A stretch of 64,000 nt of DNA from Lottia gigantea. Its lineage: Eukaryota; Mollusca; Gastropoda; Lottiidae. Positions 49,001 to 59,800 of this stretch are shown here, piece after piece. The notes under the pieces were generated by a model that saw only the letters and a program-made list of their open reading frames with translations, did no database searches and was not told the origin of the DNA. The stretch lies in the NCBI RefSeq assembly GCF_000327385.1, contig NW_008708241.1:46224-110223 (forward strand), in the 5' to 3' direction. Made by a program: the position numbers and the translations under genes. The first letter of the stretch is position 1. Each line of letters begins with the position of its first letter.

Positions 49001-49603
49001 GTTGACTCGGCAAATATTGTCGCTGAATGATATTTTGTCAGCGAATTAACCAACAAAAATTTGTCGCCGAGTTGACCGAATACCGTATTTATGGGCTACC
49101 CTATTCCCTGTAGATCTTAATGTAGTTTCAGTGGGGTATTTTGAGTGAAGTTCATAATTATAAAAGGTAGATAAGATCTAGTCTAATAAATATATTTTCA
49201 TTGTTTTTTTCCCCTACTTTCTAAATCTAATAAATAACCATAGTACATATGAGTCATTTCATTTATCATTAATACATCTTCCGATTTGTCTAGGCTATAG
49301 AAACCTATAAAGTACCATTCACCATGACAAACAATTCCACAATGTTCCACAAAATGCCAGAGTGTAGGCTAGAAGAAATTAGTTCACAGATAGCATCAAC
49401 AAGAACGGAATGTCTGCAATATTTCATTGCAATATCCATTTCCCACAAACGTTTAAGCAGGATTGGGACAATCAATATGAATTCTAATCGTTTAAGTCAT
49501 TAAAAATGTATTGTCGAGTTTGTGAAAGGTTGATTATTGACTGAGAATGTATAAAAACTTTTGACACATACCATCCTTTCCTCGCCAATTCATCACCCGC
49601 CAT
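40030..49603 (-). CDS. TDRD3: Tudor domain-containing protein 3 (TDRD3)
   Basis: Thirteen exons on the minus strand: 49603-49572, 48176-48095, 47407-47342, 47044-46884, 46276-46135, 45812-45707, 45078-44936, 44457-44220, 43578-43465, 43016-42358, 41605-41540, 41037-40912 and 40263-40030. They give 722 residues, and all phases agree. The N-terminal OB-fold region (to about residue 160) has LQLTKLKN, APRMMKFVLTDG and YETWELKR, the part known to bind topoisomerase TOP3B. Next come GGPPPYVPFGQK and a UBA domain (about 245-285; DMGFSLEDASNALRF). A SAPSTLFDFL motif precedes a long Ser/Asn/Arg-rich low-complexity exon (about 362-581). The Tudor domain (about 585-645; AKYWEDK, PEYGN) reads methylarginine, and the C-terminal EBM (from residue 689; FRRGGNG, RPTQQYYQ) contacts exon-junction components. 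The family works in transcription, R-loop control and RNA granules. Divergent partner: DIAPH. Confidence 0.96.
40307..40573 (+). mobile_element. MITE family 2 copy
   Basis: It begins ttaaagggacaggtaggcc and ends tttttgtccctttaa, with a shortened interior. It lies in the last TDRD3 intron. Confidence 0.9.
41194..41494. mobile_element. MITE family 3 copy
   Basis: cttaagggattgtaaagagg and the right end aacttcgttacaatacctt are present, with the central block ctaaaactaagtgttttatg inverted on the other arm. It lies in a TDRD3 intron just downstream of the first Tudor exon. Confidence 0.9.
41633..41990 (+). mobile_element. MITE family 1 copy
   Basis: ttaaagatgggttccctta and aggaaacccatctttaa bound it. 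It is about 358 bases, in the TDRD3 intron between the low-complexity exon and the Tudor exons. Confidence 0.93.
43124..43425 (-). mobile_element. MITE family 2 copy (reverse)
   Basis: Starts cttaaagggacagatgcacc and ends atagcgcatctgccc. The reverse interior includes cacacatgggtttgaaatt. It lies in a TDRD3 intron. Confidence 0.88.
43694..44047 (-). mobile_element. MITE family 1 copy (reverse)
   Basis: attaaagatgggtttcctta at the left and agggaacccatctttaa at the right bound it, with the interior in reverse orientation to the copy at 41633. It is about 354 bases, in a TDRD3 intron. Confidence 0.92.
44704..44986 (-). repeat. Partial tandem duplication of TDRD3 exon 7 and its donor
   Basis: A 126-base segment at 44861-44986, covering the last 51 bases of exon 7, its splice donor and the first part of the following intron, is repeated 157 bases downstream in the gene, at 44704-44829. 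The second copy keeps the coding segment for KTKTFGGGGKI and the GTAAGT donor but has lost the exon's 5' part and acceptor. Differences between copies are few, so the event is fairly recent. Inclusion as an extra exon would need a new acceptor. Confidence 0.92.
45178..45521 (+). mobile_element. MITE family 2 copy
   Basis: The 5' tip is missing; the interior (gaccaatcataccttagttt, gccttcaaatccatg) and the end actgttcccctttaat match. It lies in a TDRD3 intron. Confidence 0.85.
46319..46643 (+). mobile_element. MITE family 1 copy
   Basis: It starts ttaaagatgcaaatacttat with a short deletion after the terminal repeat, and ends ggaaacccatctttag. It lies in a TDRD3 intron. Confidence 0.88.
47091..47252 (+). 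mobile_element. MITE family 1, 5' fragment
   Basis: gaaagatgggttccctg begins it, and similarity stops after agaagagaatttccagca, at a run of A. It lies in a TDRD3 intron. Confidence 0.85.
47551..47873. mobile_element. MITE family 4 copy
   Basis: It shares ataacataacaggatcctta, the central palindrome around aaaacgcttaatatcaagat, and the right-arm motif aaggtaagttcactgatgaa with the fuller copy at 54228-54592. The outer left end is diverged. It lies in a TDRD3 intron. Confidence 0.85.
48199..48365 (-). mobile_element. SINE family A copy (reverse)
   Basis: tggagttttacatcctactt, caccatgcagggtgcaatga, ggcattagcctgctcattt and gatctttaataacgtgcaca are the reverse complement of the SINE at 35218-35497. 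It lies in TDRD3 intron 1, just upstream of exon 2. Confidence 0.8.
48975..49080. repeat. Short degenerate tandem repeat around TTTGTCGCCGAGTTGAC
   Basis: Four diverged units at about 30-base spacing (tctgtcactgagttgactcg; attgtcgctgaatgat; ttttgtcagcgaattaacc; tttgtcgccgagttgacc). It lies in TDRD3 intron 1. Confidence 0.6.
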
Positions 49604-50832
49604 CTTACCGACCTAACAGTAAGCTCTGATTTGATTGGTCAAATAACCACAATGTCTGCTACCGTATATAAACCATGCATGGCACGAAATATCTCATTTA
49701 TTTTTGCCACCAAATATGACGTCTGGCAAAAAAAGAATAAATGGGTTTAAAAGATTTTGACAGATTTTACAAGGCCAAATTATTATTCACAGTTGTCAAT
49801 GAATGATTTTATTACTGAATCATATTTTTGGACGATCGCGTAAACAGGTGGCCGCCCTGATGTCACAGCGCTTTTGATAGGCTGCTTGTGTCCTCAGTTG
49901 ACCCAATCGGTCATTCTTGACAAATCGGTGCCAATGAGACAAACTCGGTCTTCATTAAATTTTGCCTCAACATTATTCTCGATTATCCAGATGCATGAGA
50001 TAGGTACTTGTTAATTGGACTACTTCCGCTTTCAAAATGGCTGCTGTTTGACTTAAAATGATGCAAAAAGCAAAAAAAAAAAATATTTTTTTGCCATAGC
50101 TGAGGATATTTTATCAAAACTTTGTCAAAAAATGAAATACTGATTGATATGACGAAGAACTATTTCCTTTATCGCAATGAGACCCCAAGAAATGAGTGAT
50201 AAGTCTTTCCAAATATGGTCATGTACATAATTTGGGTTAATTCACAAATTTGTTCTACTTGGAGTGAATAACGAAACTTTTCACGTTCATTCCGATTTCT
50301 AACTTGTGTACATATTGTAATGGCGGAAATGGATGACTAAATGGGAAATGACACTGTCTTGGTGACTTGAATTTGAGTATTTTCTACATTCAAATTATAA
50401 ATAGAAACTTTTACGAATGACAGATAAATCGTCTGCAGTGTGAAATAGCATGAAACAAAATTTATATGATTGGACAAGACAAGGAAAGTTATTTTTAGAA
50501 CATAAAAACTGTGCCAAAAAAAATATATGACCAACCAAACTTTAACAACACAAAAAAAAAGAACAGATTTTGACTGCTTGGCCTTTTATTCTTTGAGAGA
50601 CATTGTGATATCTAATTCAATTGAAACCTAACTCTTTGACTCTAGGCCTACTATACATGCAATTCATAGTTTGTAGGATGTGAAAACTGACTTGAAATTT
50701 GTTTGTTGTTCTTCATTGTTTAAGAGTTAAAAGGCCGCATGATATTTTGGTCATGTTCATGTTGGATTTATTTAATGACTGTTTTGTGTGGATTTAATAA
50801 TAAAGTGGTTGGATTAATTATACCTGAATAAA
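49604..50832. promoter_or_regulatory. Bidirectional promoter region of TDRD3 and DIAPH
   Basis: The two start codons (49603 minus, 50833 plus) lie 1.2 kb apart, head to head. On the minus strand the TDRD3 ATG sits inside taagATGGCGGGT, a match to the YY1 motif. Near 50027 ACTTCCG (ETS-type) is followed by caaaatggctgc, also YY1-like. An attgg box is at about 49633, TATATAAA at about 49665, and tgatgtcaca (CRE-like) at about 49858. Which elements serve which gene cannot be told from sequence. Confidence 0.6.
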
Positions 50833-53800
50833 ATGGATAAGAAGGATGCAACTAAAAGGAATAGCTTCGTAAGTATTGTGTTTGTTTTTTTCCTTTATAG
50901 CTTTGATCTAGGCCCACTAGTAACTTAATTTCTTTTTCTGTTTTTTAACTTATAATTTCAATGACAATGGCTGAAATAATCCTCTTTTTCTTTTTTCATT
51001 GTTGACAATAAAATGAGTAATCAGCTGACACATCTGAATTATTGGAATTGTTGAGAATTGAAGAGGGCTAGGCCTCAGCTAGGCTACTGCACGTAATTAG
51101 GGTTTAAAGTCATCCATCTGTTTTTGTATAGTTAGTCAGAAGATCTTCAAAGAGAATGACATATTGTTTATGGTTAAAAACTCTGAATCATACTATTAAG
51201 AGTGAGATTTTCTTCTATATAAGCTTAGACAATGTTGATCGTCATTTCATCACAAGTTTGCGTTTTGATTGAGTCTAGGCATATCTCATATAGGACACTG
51301 GGCTTGGCTTAGGCTTTGTACACTTACAATCTTATCCATTTGACAAAATACGTGGCTCTATATCTTTATAACTAAAAATCATCCACCTGTTTTTGCACAA
51401 TAAGTCCGAAGATCTTCAAAGTGAATGACATATTGTTTATGGTTAAAGACTCTGAATCATACTATTAAGAGTGAGATTTTCTTCTATATAAGCTTAGACA
51501 ATGTTGATCAAAGAGAGTCTGGTAGGCCTGGGACCTCATTTCATCACAAGTTTGCATTTTGATTGAGTCTAGGCATATCATATGGTACACTGGGCTTGGT
51601 TTAGGCTTTGTACACTTACAAGCATATCCATTTGGCAAAATACGTGGCTCTATATCTTTACAACTAAAGAAAACTATTTGACATCCATTGAGTAAATTAG
51701 GGAACCAAAAGTAGTTGCAGGGGTTGCCCATTGTGGGTTCTGTAAATTAGCTGGTGTGGTGTTTGATTAGTTGAGTGGTTAACTATGTTTGATAACAATT
51801 AACTTTATTAGTAATTATGTTAATTAGTATAACAATGGTGATATTATTAGTCATAAGAGTGTTAATCTGTCAATGAATTATAAACCAAGTATTAAATTTC
51901 CTTTGAATATCAATTATTAGAATGGGTATAGTGTTATAACACTGCTACTGTTGACTACGGTTTTTTTACCAAATAACTGGACTTGCAATGATTTGTGATT
52001 CAAGACTAACTCGCTTGCAATCTAGTTTTACATATAAGCAAACCATTTAAGGACTCTAGGAAGCACTAGCACAGGCATCATTTACTGAAGTGTGAAATGT
52101 AATTGAAAAAGCTACTGTTAAGTTTGATGATTGATAATATATTCTGTTGATAAACACAAGGTTATCACTGGACTACTAACATTAACCCTTAAGCAGTTTA
52201 CTGTCAATCTGTTTTTACTAACTAGTAAATATAGACTGACTATACCAGTACTAACTGTTTCTACTAGTTGTTTTGATGAGCTACCATACAAAAATAAAAC
52301 TTATTAATGACTTTGATATGTTGATATGCCAGATGAAATTGGAATTATAGTGTGTCCTGATGAGGATTTTGTATCCAAAACATGTATCGGTGGCATGAGA
52401 TCCACCCTATATTCAATAATTCATGAACTTTCAATTACTGATCCCAAACTTTTAGTTAATTGTTACTGAATTTAAGCATGAGCTTTATTAGTACCGGTAA
52501 CTGCCATTTTGAAGCCAATTTCAGAATTTATTTTAACGTAATTTGATATAGATTTGACATAATAGACTATTTGGCAAAATTTTCTGCTGCATTAATTGTT
52601 AGGTGTAGAATGAGATACCAAGTCAATATTTAGATATAAGTACATTCTGCATGTAGTAAACTTATTTACGGTACTAAAAACTTTAAACCATGTATGTTTT
52701 CTCATACAAACAATCAACATGTTTACATTTTAAACAAACAGAAACATGAATTTTTTTTTTTTCAATTCAACCATTCAATTTTCATTCAATATATTAAAGG
52801 ATATATGTATAGTACTCTAGAATGGACATTTCAACTATCTGTATCACGTAGCAGAATTGAAATCTGCACCTGGTTTGCCAGCAATTGAAATACCGTATAT
52901 TGAATGTACTGTGACAGGCTATTAATATTCTCTTATGTTCTTTCTCATTCTTTCTCATTCTCAGTCATACAGATCCAAATCAAAATATTGTAAAATATTG
53001 AATATTGAAGTGTTATTCTTCCATAGGTACTACATTATTGTTTAATTGTAGATGAACTGGATGTGAGATTTGAATGCTGAAAATTGACACAAATAAAGAA
53101 AAATTGAACTCTATCAGCAGATGAAGCATTCCTTTAAGTGGACCACATGCTTGACACGAGTTTTAGACCCAATTTTCTAAAAAATCAAAATTTTATCCAA
53201 AAAATGAAGCTAATTATCTTGAAATTACAAATTGGCATACTGGTATTATTTGAATTTTATTTCAAATTTTGAATTTGGTAAGAATTTCGTGGTATAAATT
53301 TACAGATGTATACATCAGTGTACATGTTATCAGTCCACGGTTCAAGTTGCATGATGATATGAATGCAACCTTTTACAGCTTTTATCATAAATAATGAGAG
53401 CTAAAAAGATAATATTCATAAGTTTATCTCTTATTTTCATACACATACCAAATGTTGAATATATAAATTATATGGTCTAATACAGATTACATTGTGTTTA
53501 TTTAAGAGGGCCAGGTTTGACATTTTCAGGATTTGATCTGGGTCTTCAATGTATATAAACAGAATTTCACCTAAATCGCATAATTCCTTCAAATGTGCCC
53601 CTAACTAGGAATTTTACTTTCTATTTCTACATATCTTTTCTATATAAGCTTATAAAATGGCAGAGTCTCTAGGAAAGATGAGACGTCATATTAACTTACA
53701 AACACAGATAATTCTGGACACACATGGATTTAACGGCTTAAGTGGCTATGGTGAGCTGTGAACACTATTACTGATTGAAGGCATAAGACGAAGTTCCTAA

Positions 53801-56800
53801 TAGCTTGACATTGTGAGGATGCCTGGGGAGTTGAAATTTGCCAACCATCTGCTAGAAGTCAGTTAATTTGTTGATTTGATTGCCTCCTATCATCAACTGT
53901 ATGTTAAAATAAAACAAGATAGAAAGAAACAAACAACTTTATTTTACAAGGAGAACAACTTAGGTTCACTGTTAAGGATCCTTTCTACCATCTGGTCCTT
54001 GGCCAAACCATGTGGCATTGAACTTTCCAGATTCCTTCCATACCTATTTACAGCTTGGTCGACTGGAATAATGAGTGAGTCAATGAACTTTCGCATGGTG
54101 ATCGAGATCAGAACCCACAGCCATCATTTGCTAGACGTAACTAAGCAAATGACCGACTGTGCTATAGAACCTCACAAGATGCTTCAAGTCAGCAATTGAC
54201 AAGATTCTACCTGAACAGTCTTTTGTGTTAAAGGAATACTACGTCTTAGACTGAACATAAAATTTAAAGATTTCAAACTTGGTCAATAAGAACATATATT
54301 CATCAGTAGATATAACTGGTGTCATAAATAACATAACAGGATCCTTATATAATCTGATAAATCCAAAAAACTTAGTAATTATCCATAAATATGCAATTAA
54401 CTATTGAAAAATGCTTGATATCAAGATTAAGCATTCTTCAATAATTACTTAGTTTAATGAATTTTCCAGATTTTACAGAGATTCTGTTGTAACTTTATGA
54501 CACCAGGTAAGTTCACTGATGAATATATACTCATATTGACCATTCTTGAGCACTTAAATTTTTGTCCATTCTAAGACGTAATATCACATTAAAAAGGGTA
54601 ATAGTTTCTGTCTCATTACACTGGTTATCAATATTACACTTTAAACTCTAATCTTACCTCAATCTTAATTTACTTATTATATACATGGTTAAACACATTA
54701 TCTTCAATAATACTCTAGTCTAGTACCCTAGTGTCATAAAGTCCTTGTATTCAATCTTTATATAAAACATGTTTGGTTAAAGATGGGTTCCCTTATTTTC
54801 ATTTATTTTCATTTATGAAAATGAAAATGCTAATACTTCTATGAATAGAAAGTAGAGGTGTTCTAATAAGTTGGAAAAATACCAGTTTGTCTCACATGTC
54901 TATAAATAATTTATAATTAGCTAAATTAGAAGAGAATTACCAGCAGAAATCCAATGAGTGACCGATCAAGAAAGGTCAAAAAGTCTTTTTTTGTTTATCC
55001 AGACTGTATATACATGGACATTTATGATTGGTTAAAACTCTTAATTATATGCAATAAGAATATAATGATATTATTAAGAATACATGATAATTCATTAGAA
55101 ACACCAATTAATCAAATAGTTTGCTTAATTTGACACTAAAATATAAGGAAAGCCATCTTTAAAACAAGTATTTTAAATTTGTACTTGGTTCAGGTTTTTG
55201 TTTGATAAATAGGTTACAGATTTTAAAAATCAGGTTTCATGTTCTTCTTTTTTGCACTTGATTAGGATACAAGGACAATCCTATGTAGTGTGCAATGAAG
55301 TAAATTTTGTCTGGACAGCACTCAGTGGTTCAATCTACTTCCCCCGTTTGAATAACTCAACATTTTTGTGTGTCAGCCCCAAAATATGAAAATTACTGTC
55401 TGAGGAAGATTTGTATTCGATGAATCTTCAGATAGGCAAGCAGGTGTCTTAATTACTGGACCATCTTGGGCCACATTAATTAATTAGGTGAAAAGCATAA
55501 TAGCATCAGTCTACCTAGGGCCTTGGTTTCCAATTTGGGGTACAAATACTTCGGTATGGTACCAACAAACACCACAAAGGGTACCAGTATCAAAGAAATC
55601 TTAAATAAATGTGGTCAAGTCGAAGTGAAAGGTCCAGAAAGCCCCTTTTGAATAATTTGAATTTCAGGTAGGCCTCTGATAAATTATCTGTCTGCCTTAT
55701 AAATGTGTCTTCATGATGAAATAACCCCAGTTGAATTATGAATACAATATACTTGTAGAGATAGTGGGCGTTTGAAATAAAACTTGTGTAAATAAAACTA
55801 TATGGTTTTATATCTATTAATAGTTATATACAGTAACATTGCTATTTTAACTATTTCTACTTATAGTAACACTTAATTTGAACACCCATCTGTGATATGT
55901 CACCTTTAATATTTAATGGTTTCATCACATTGTTGTCAGGAACATTCAACTTTAGAACTTAGAATTTTGCAAACAACCACTGTGCCAGTGCCTTTTATTG
56001 AATAGTAACTTGCTATTTTCGATCACCCTAATCTCTAATAAACCCTTCGTACCAAAAAATACCAATTTCGTCATTTACCCATGGAAACTAATCTTTCAAG
56101 TTGGTATTGAAAAGTTAAAATAGCAAGTTGGTGTGTTGATTACCAGATGATATTTGGGTGGAAACTGTAAAATTTGGAGCCATATCATGATATTTCTATA
56201 TGATATTATTACAATCAGATGGTGAACACTTGGTGTTATAGTGTTTAGAGGTGTTATGGTACCAAGTGTTATTTATCTTAATACAACTTATAGACATGCA
56301 GTATAATAAACAATATCATATGATAGGGCTATTGAACTATTAGACAAAGGTTAAAGGGATTGTAAAGAGGTGTTCTATATTTTTTATGTTTATTGTGGAC
56401 ACTGATAGCATCAATTTGCACCATTCCATTTTTAATTACAAGATTGTGATTGATTATCAGACTACAAATCAATAATCGATTAATAATCGAAATAATTCAA
56501 TTGAGAAACTCTGTAAATAATGACTTAAAAACATGCCAAATTTCTTAATTTGATGGATAATTTTTGTGCCATAGAAGTGTTCTTGTTTTAATCAGTTATT
56601 ATAGTTTATTGTGGGTATGTTATGTATCTTAGAAGTATATTCTTGCTTTGATCAGTTATTATAGATTATTGTGTGTATGTTATGTATCATAGAAGTATAT
56701 TCTTGTTTTGATCAGTTATTATAGTTTATTGTGAGTATGTTATGTATCATAGAAATATATTCTTGTTTTGATCAGTTATTATAGATTATTGTGGGTATGT

Positions 56801-59800
56801 TATGTATCATAGAAGTATATTCTTGTTTTGATCAGTTATTATAGTTTATTGTGAGTATGTTATGTATCATAGAAGTATATTCTTGTTTTGATCAGTAGTT
56901 TATTGTGGGTATGTTATGTATCATAGAAATATATTCTTGTTTTGATCAGTTATTATAGTTTATTGTGAGTATGTTATGTATCATAGAAGTATATTCTTGT
57001 TTTGATCAGTTATTATAGATTATTGTGGGTATGTTATGTATCATAGAAGTATATTCTTGTTTTGATCAGTTTTTATAGTTTATTGTGGGTATGTTATGTA
57101 TCATAGAAGTATATTCTTGTTTTGATCAGTTATTATAGTTTATTGTGGGTATGTTATGTATCATAGAAGTATATTCTTGCTTTGATCAGTTATTATAGAT
57201 TATTGTGGGTATGTTATGTATCATAGAAGTATATTCTTGCTTTGATCAGTTATTATAGTTTATTGTGGGTATGTTATGTATCATAGAAGTATATTCTTGC
57301 TTTGATCAGTTATTANNNNNNNNNNNNNNNNNNNNNNNNNNNNNNNNNNNNNNNNNNNNNNNNNNAATCATATATGCCTGAGGTCCTATTGTGAAAGTCT
57401 ATCCCAGATTTCAAACAAGCTATCTTGATGAGGATTGTATATCCAAAACGTGTCAGTAGCTTGAAATAAGCACTGTTAGTGGATGAGAAGATATTGATAT
57501 AAATTTAAGTGTTTATTTTATAAATTATCTGAAGTTGAAGTATAAATATAAACTTGTATCAATTACACTATTATAAATATAACTTATCTTGACCTAGATA
57601 ATTTATTAAAGGGAGTGTACTGAATATTTTAATATAACTCACTGTTGAATCCTAGACATATTTTGAAGGATGATAGTCCAGAAATTTAAACCTGAAAAAA
57701 ACATCAAAAATTTTGAAAAAATAAAGGCAAAATTATGTTAAACAAAGAGCCCCCCTCCCCTTGTAGCCCCAAAAGAAAGTTTTTCCGGCAAAAATCTCAC
57801 AACTAGGTGTGAGAGATTCGGGCAATCATCTCAGATATCTCCCCCCCCCCTTTCGAACGTACACCTGGCTCCGCCACTGCATTGAGTCACTCATTCCAAA
57901 TAATAATTTGGGAATTGTCTGTTAACCATATGTTTTGGGTTTTCTTAAAAATATTTGTTATGATTCATAAGTCTTTGAGGTATTGGACTTTAAGATACCA
58001 GACTTTGATTTGTGATGTACCAGACTTTGAGGTATGAGGTACTAGACTTTGAGGTAAACCAGACTTTGAGGTATTAGGTACTGGACTTTGAGGTATGAGC
58101 TACCAGACTTTGAGGTATAAGCTACCAGACTTTGAGATATGAGCTACCAGACTTTGAAGTATGAGCTACCAGACTTTGAGGTAAAATAGACTTTGAGGTA
58201 TGACCTACCAGACTTAATGGTTAACCCAACTATGAGGTATGAGGTAAACCCAAAACCCAACTTTGAGGTATGAGCTAAATCCAACTTTAAGGTTTGAGGT
58301 ATCGGACTTTGAGGTAAACTTGACTTTTCAATATGAGGTATTTGTTCCATCCTGGGCCTGCACATTTGGGATAATCAAACCTTCCCTTCCCTGATATCAC
58401 TACCAGTATTTTATCATTTTGTCATGCTAGCAAAATCGAATAATAAATACAACAAAGTAAGTGGGTCAATAAAATAGTTAACCGAAAGTGTACCATGACA
58501 CCATTGACTGGTATACAATAAATACATTGGTATGTCATATAGTAATCACTTTGCATATCAAGTAGCTGTGAAAGGAAAAGGAAGTTGAATTAAGAGTTAA
58601 CTTGTATCAAATGCTAGGATTATCATGAGTAAGAAGCCATTTCGAAGCAACGTAAGGAATATTTCTTGTTAATTTTTCATCCTAAAACAGTTATATTTTG
58701 ATATTTGAGGTGATGTACTTTATATGCTGTATATAAGTTAATATTTTGAAGGCTAAAAATAGAAAACTTGAGGACAAGATTCTTGTCCTGTTTACTGTTA
58801 TGTTTTATTATCAAATGCTAGGATTATCATGAGTAAGAAGCCATTTGGAAGCAATGTAAGGAATATTTCTTGTTAATTTTTCACTCCAAAACAGTTATAT
58901 TTTGATATTTGAGGCAATGGTTATTACTTATGCTGTATATTGAAGGTTGAAAATACAAAAACATAACTTGGACATGGTTTTAAGTCTAGCTTGTTGTCGT
59001 GTTTACTGTCTTCTTAGTTTTGTCAGAGTATAATATTATACATACTTCAAATTCAATGATATATTTTGGGATTGTCTTAGAGTTTTGATAATTATGTTAA
59101 ATTTGGCAAAATGTGTGAATGCAATACCGGTATATGTTTTGCTAGAATTGAACATCAGAGATGCATAAGTAATATATAGCTAGAATATAACCAAGAGGAA
59201 GTGAATAGTTGTAAGAAATTTATTTTGTATATCCTGTGTTACTTCATGTCTTGTAAACTTCTTAAAGGGACATGTTCGCCTTCAGTTTGATCAATCATAC
59301 CATAGTCCTAGAAACAGGAACTTACTTAGCTAAGCTTATCAGTGTGTTCACAGCTCACTGTTGAAAATGTAGCCTTCAAATCCATGTGTGTCTAGAATTA
59401 TCTGCATTTAAAAGTTAAAATGACACTCATTTTTTCTTATACTCTGCCATAAATAGACAAGACATACAGTATTATATATATAGAAATAGAAAGTGAAATT
59501 TCTAGTTATAAGTGTATTTGAAGGGATTATGCCACTACTTTCATATATATTCAAATCAACCCTTGAAAATTGCTAATCATGACTTTTAAAGGAATAAGTC
59601 ATCAAAATGTTTGCTCTGCAAGAGTTCAAATTTTCAGAATTGAAATCTAGATTCTGTCCTGCAATCCAGCAAAAAGCCATCAGTGACTGTTGTCAATTCT
59701 GAACCATTAATATTGGCATTTTCATGTTTCGTGTGTAGATTTTGACTTTTTAAGTATAGCGGTACAAAGAGTTGAAATTAATCTCTACACAACCTTGTGT

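Noticed and set aside
53876-54199. A 107-codon open frame in DIAPH intron 1
   Set aside because: It coincides with a reverse copy of the tRNA-derived SINE and has no recognisable domain.
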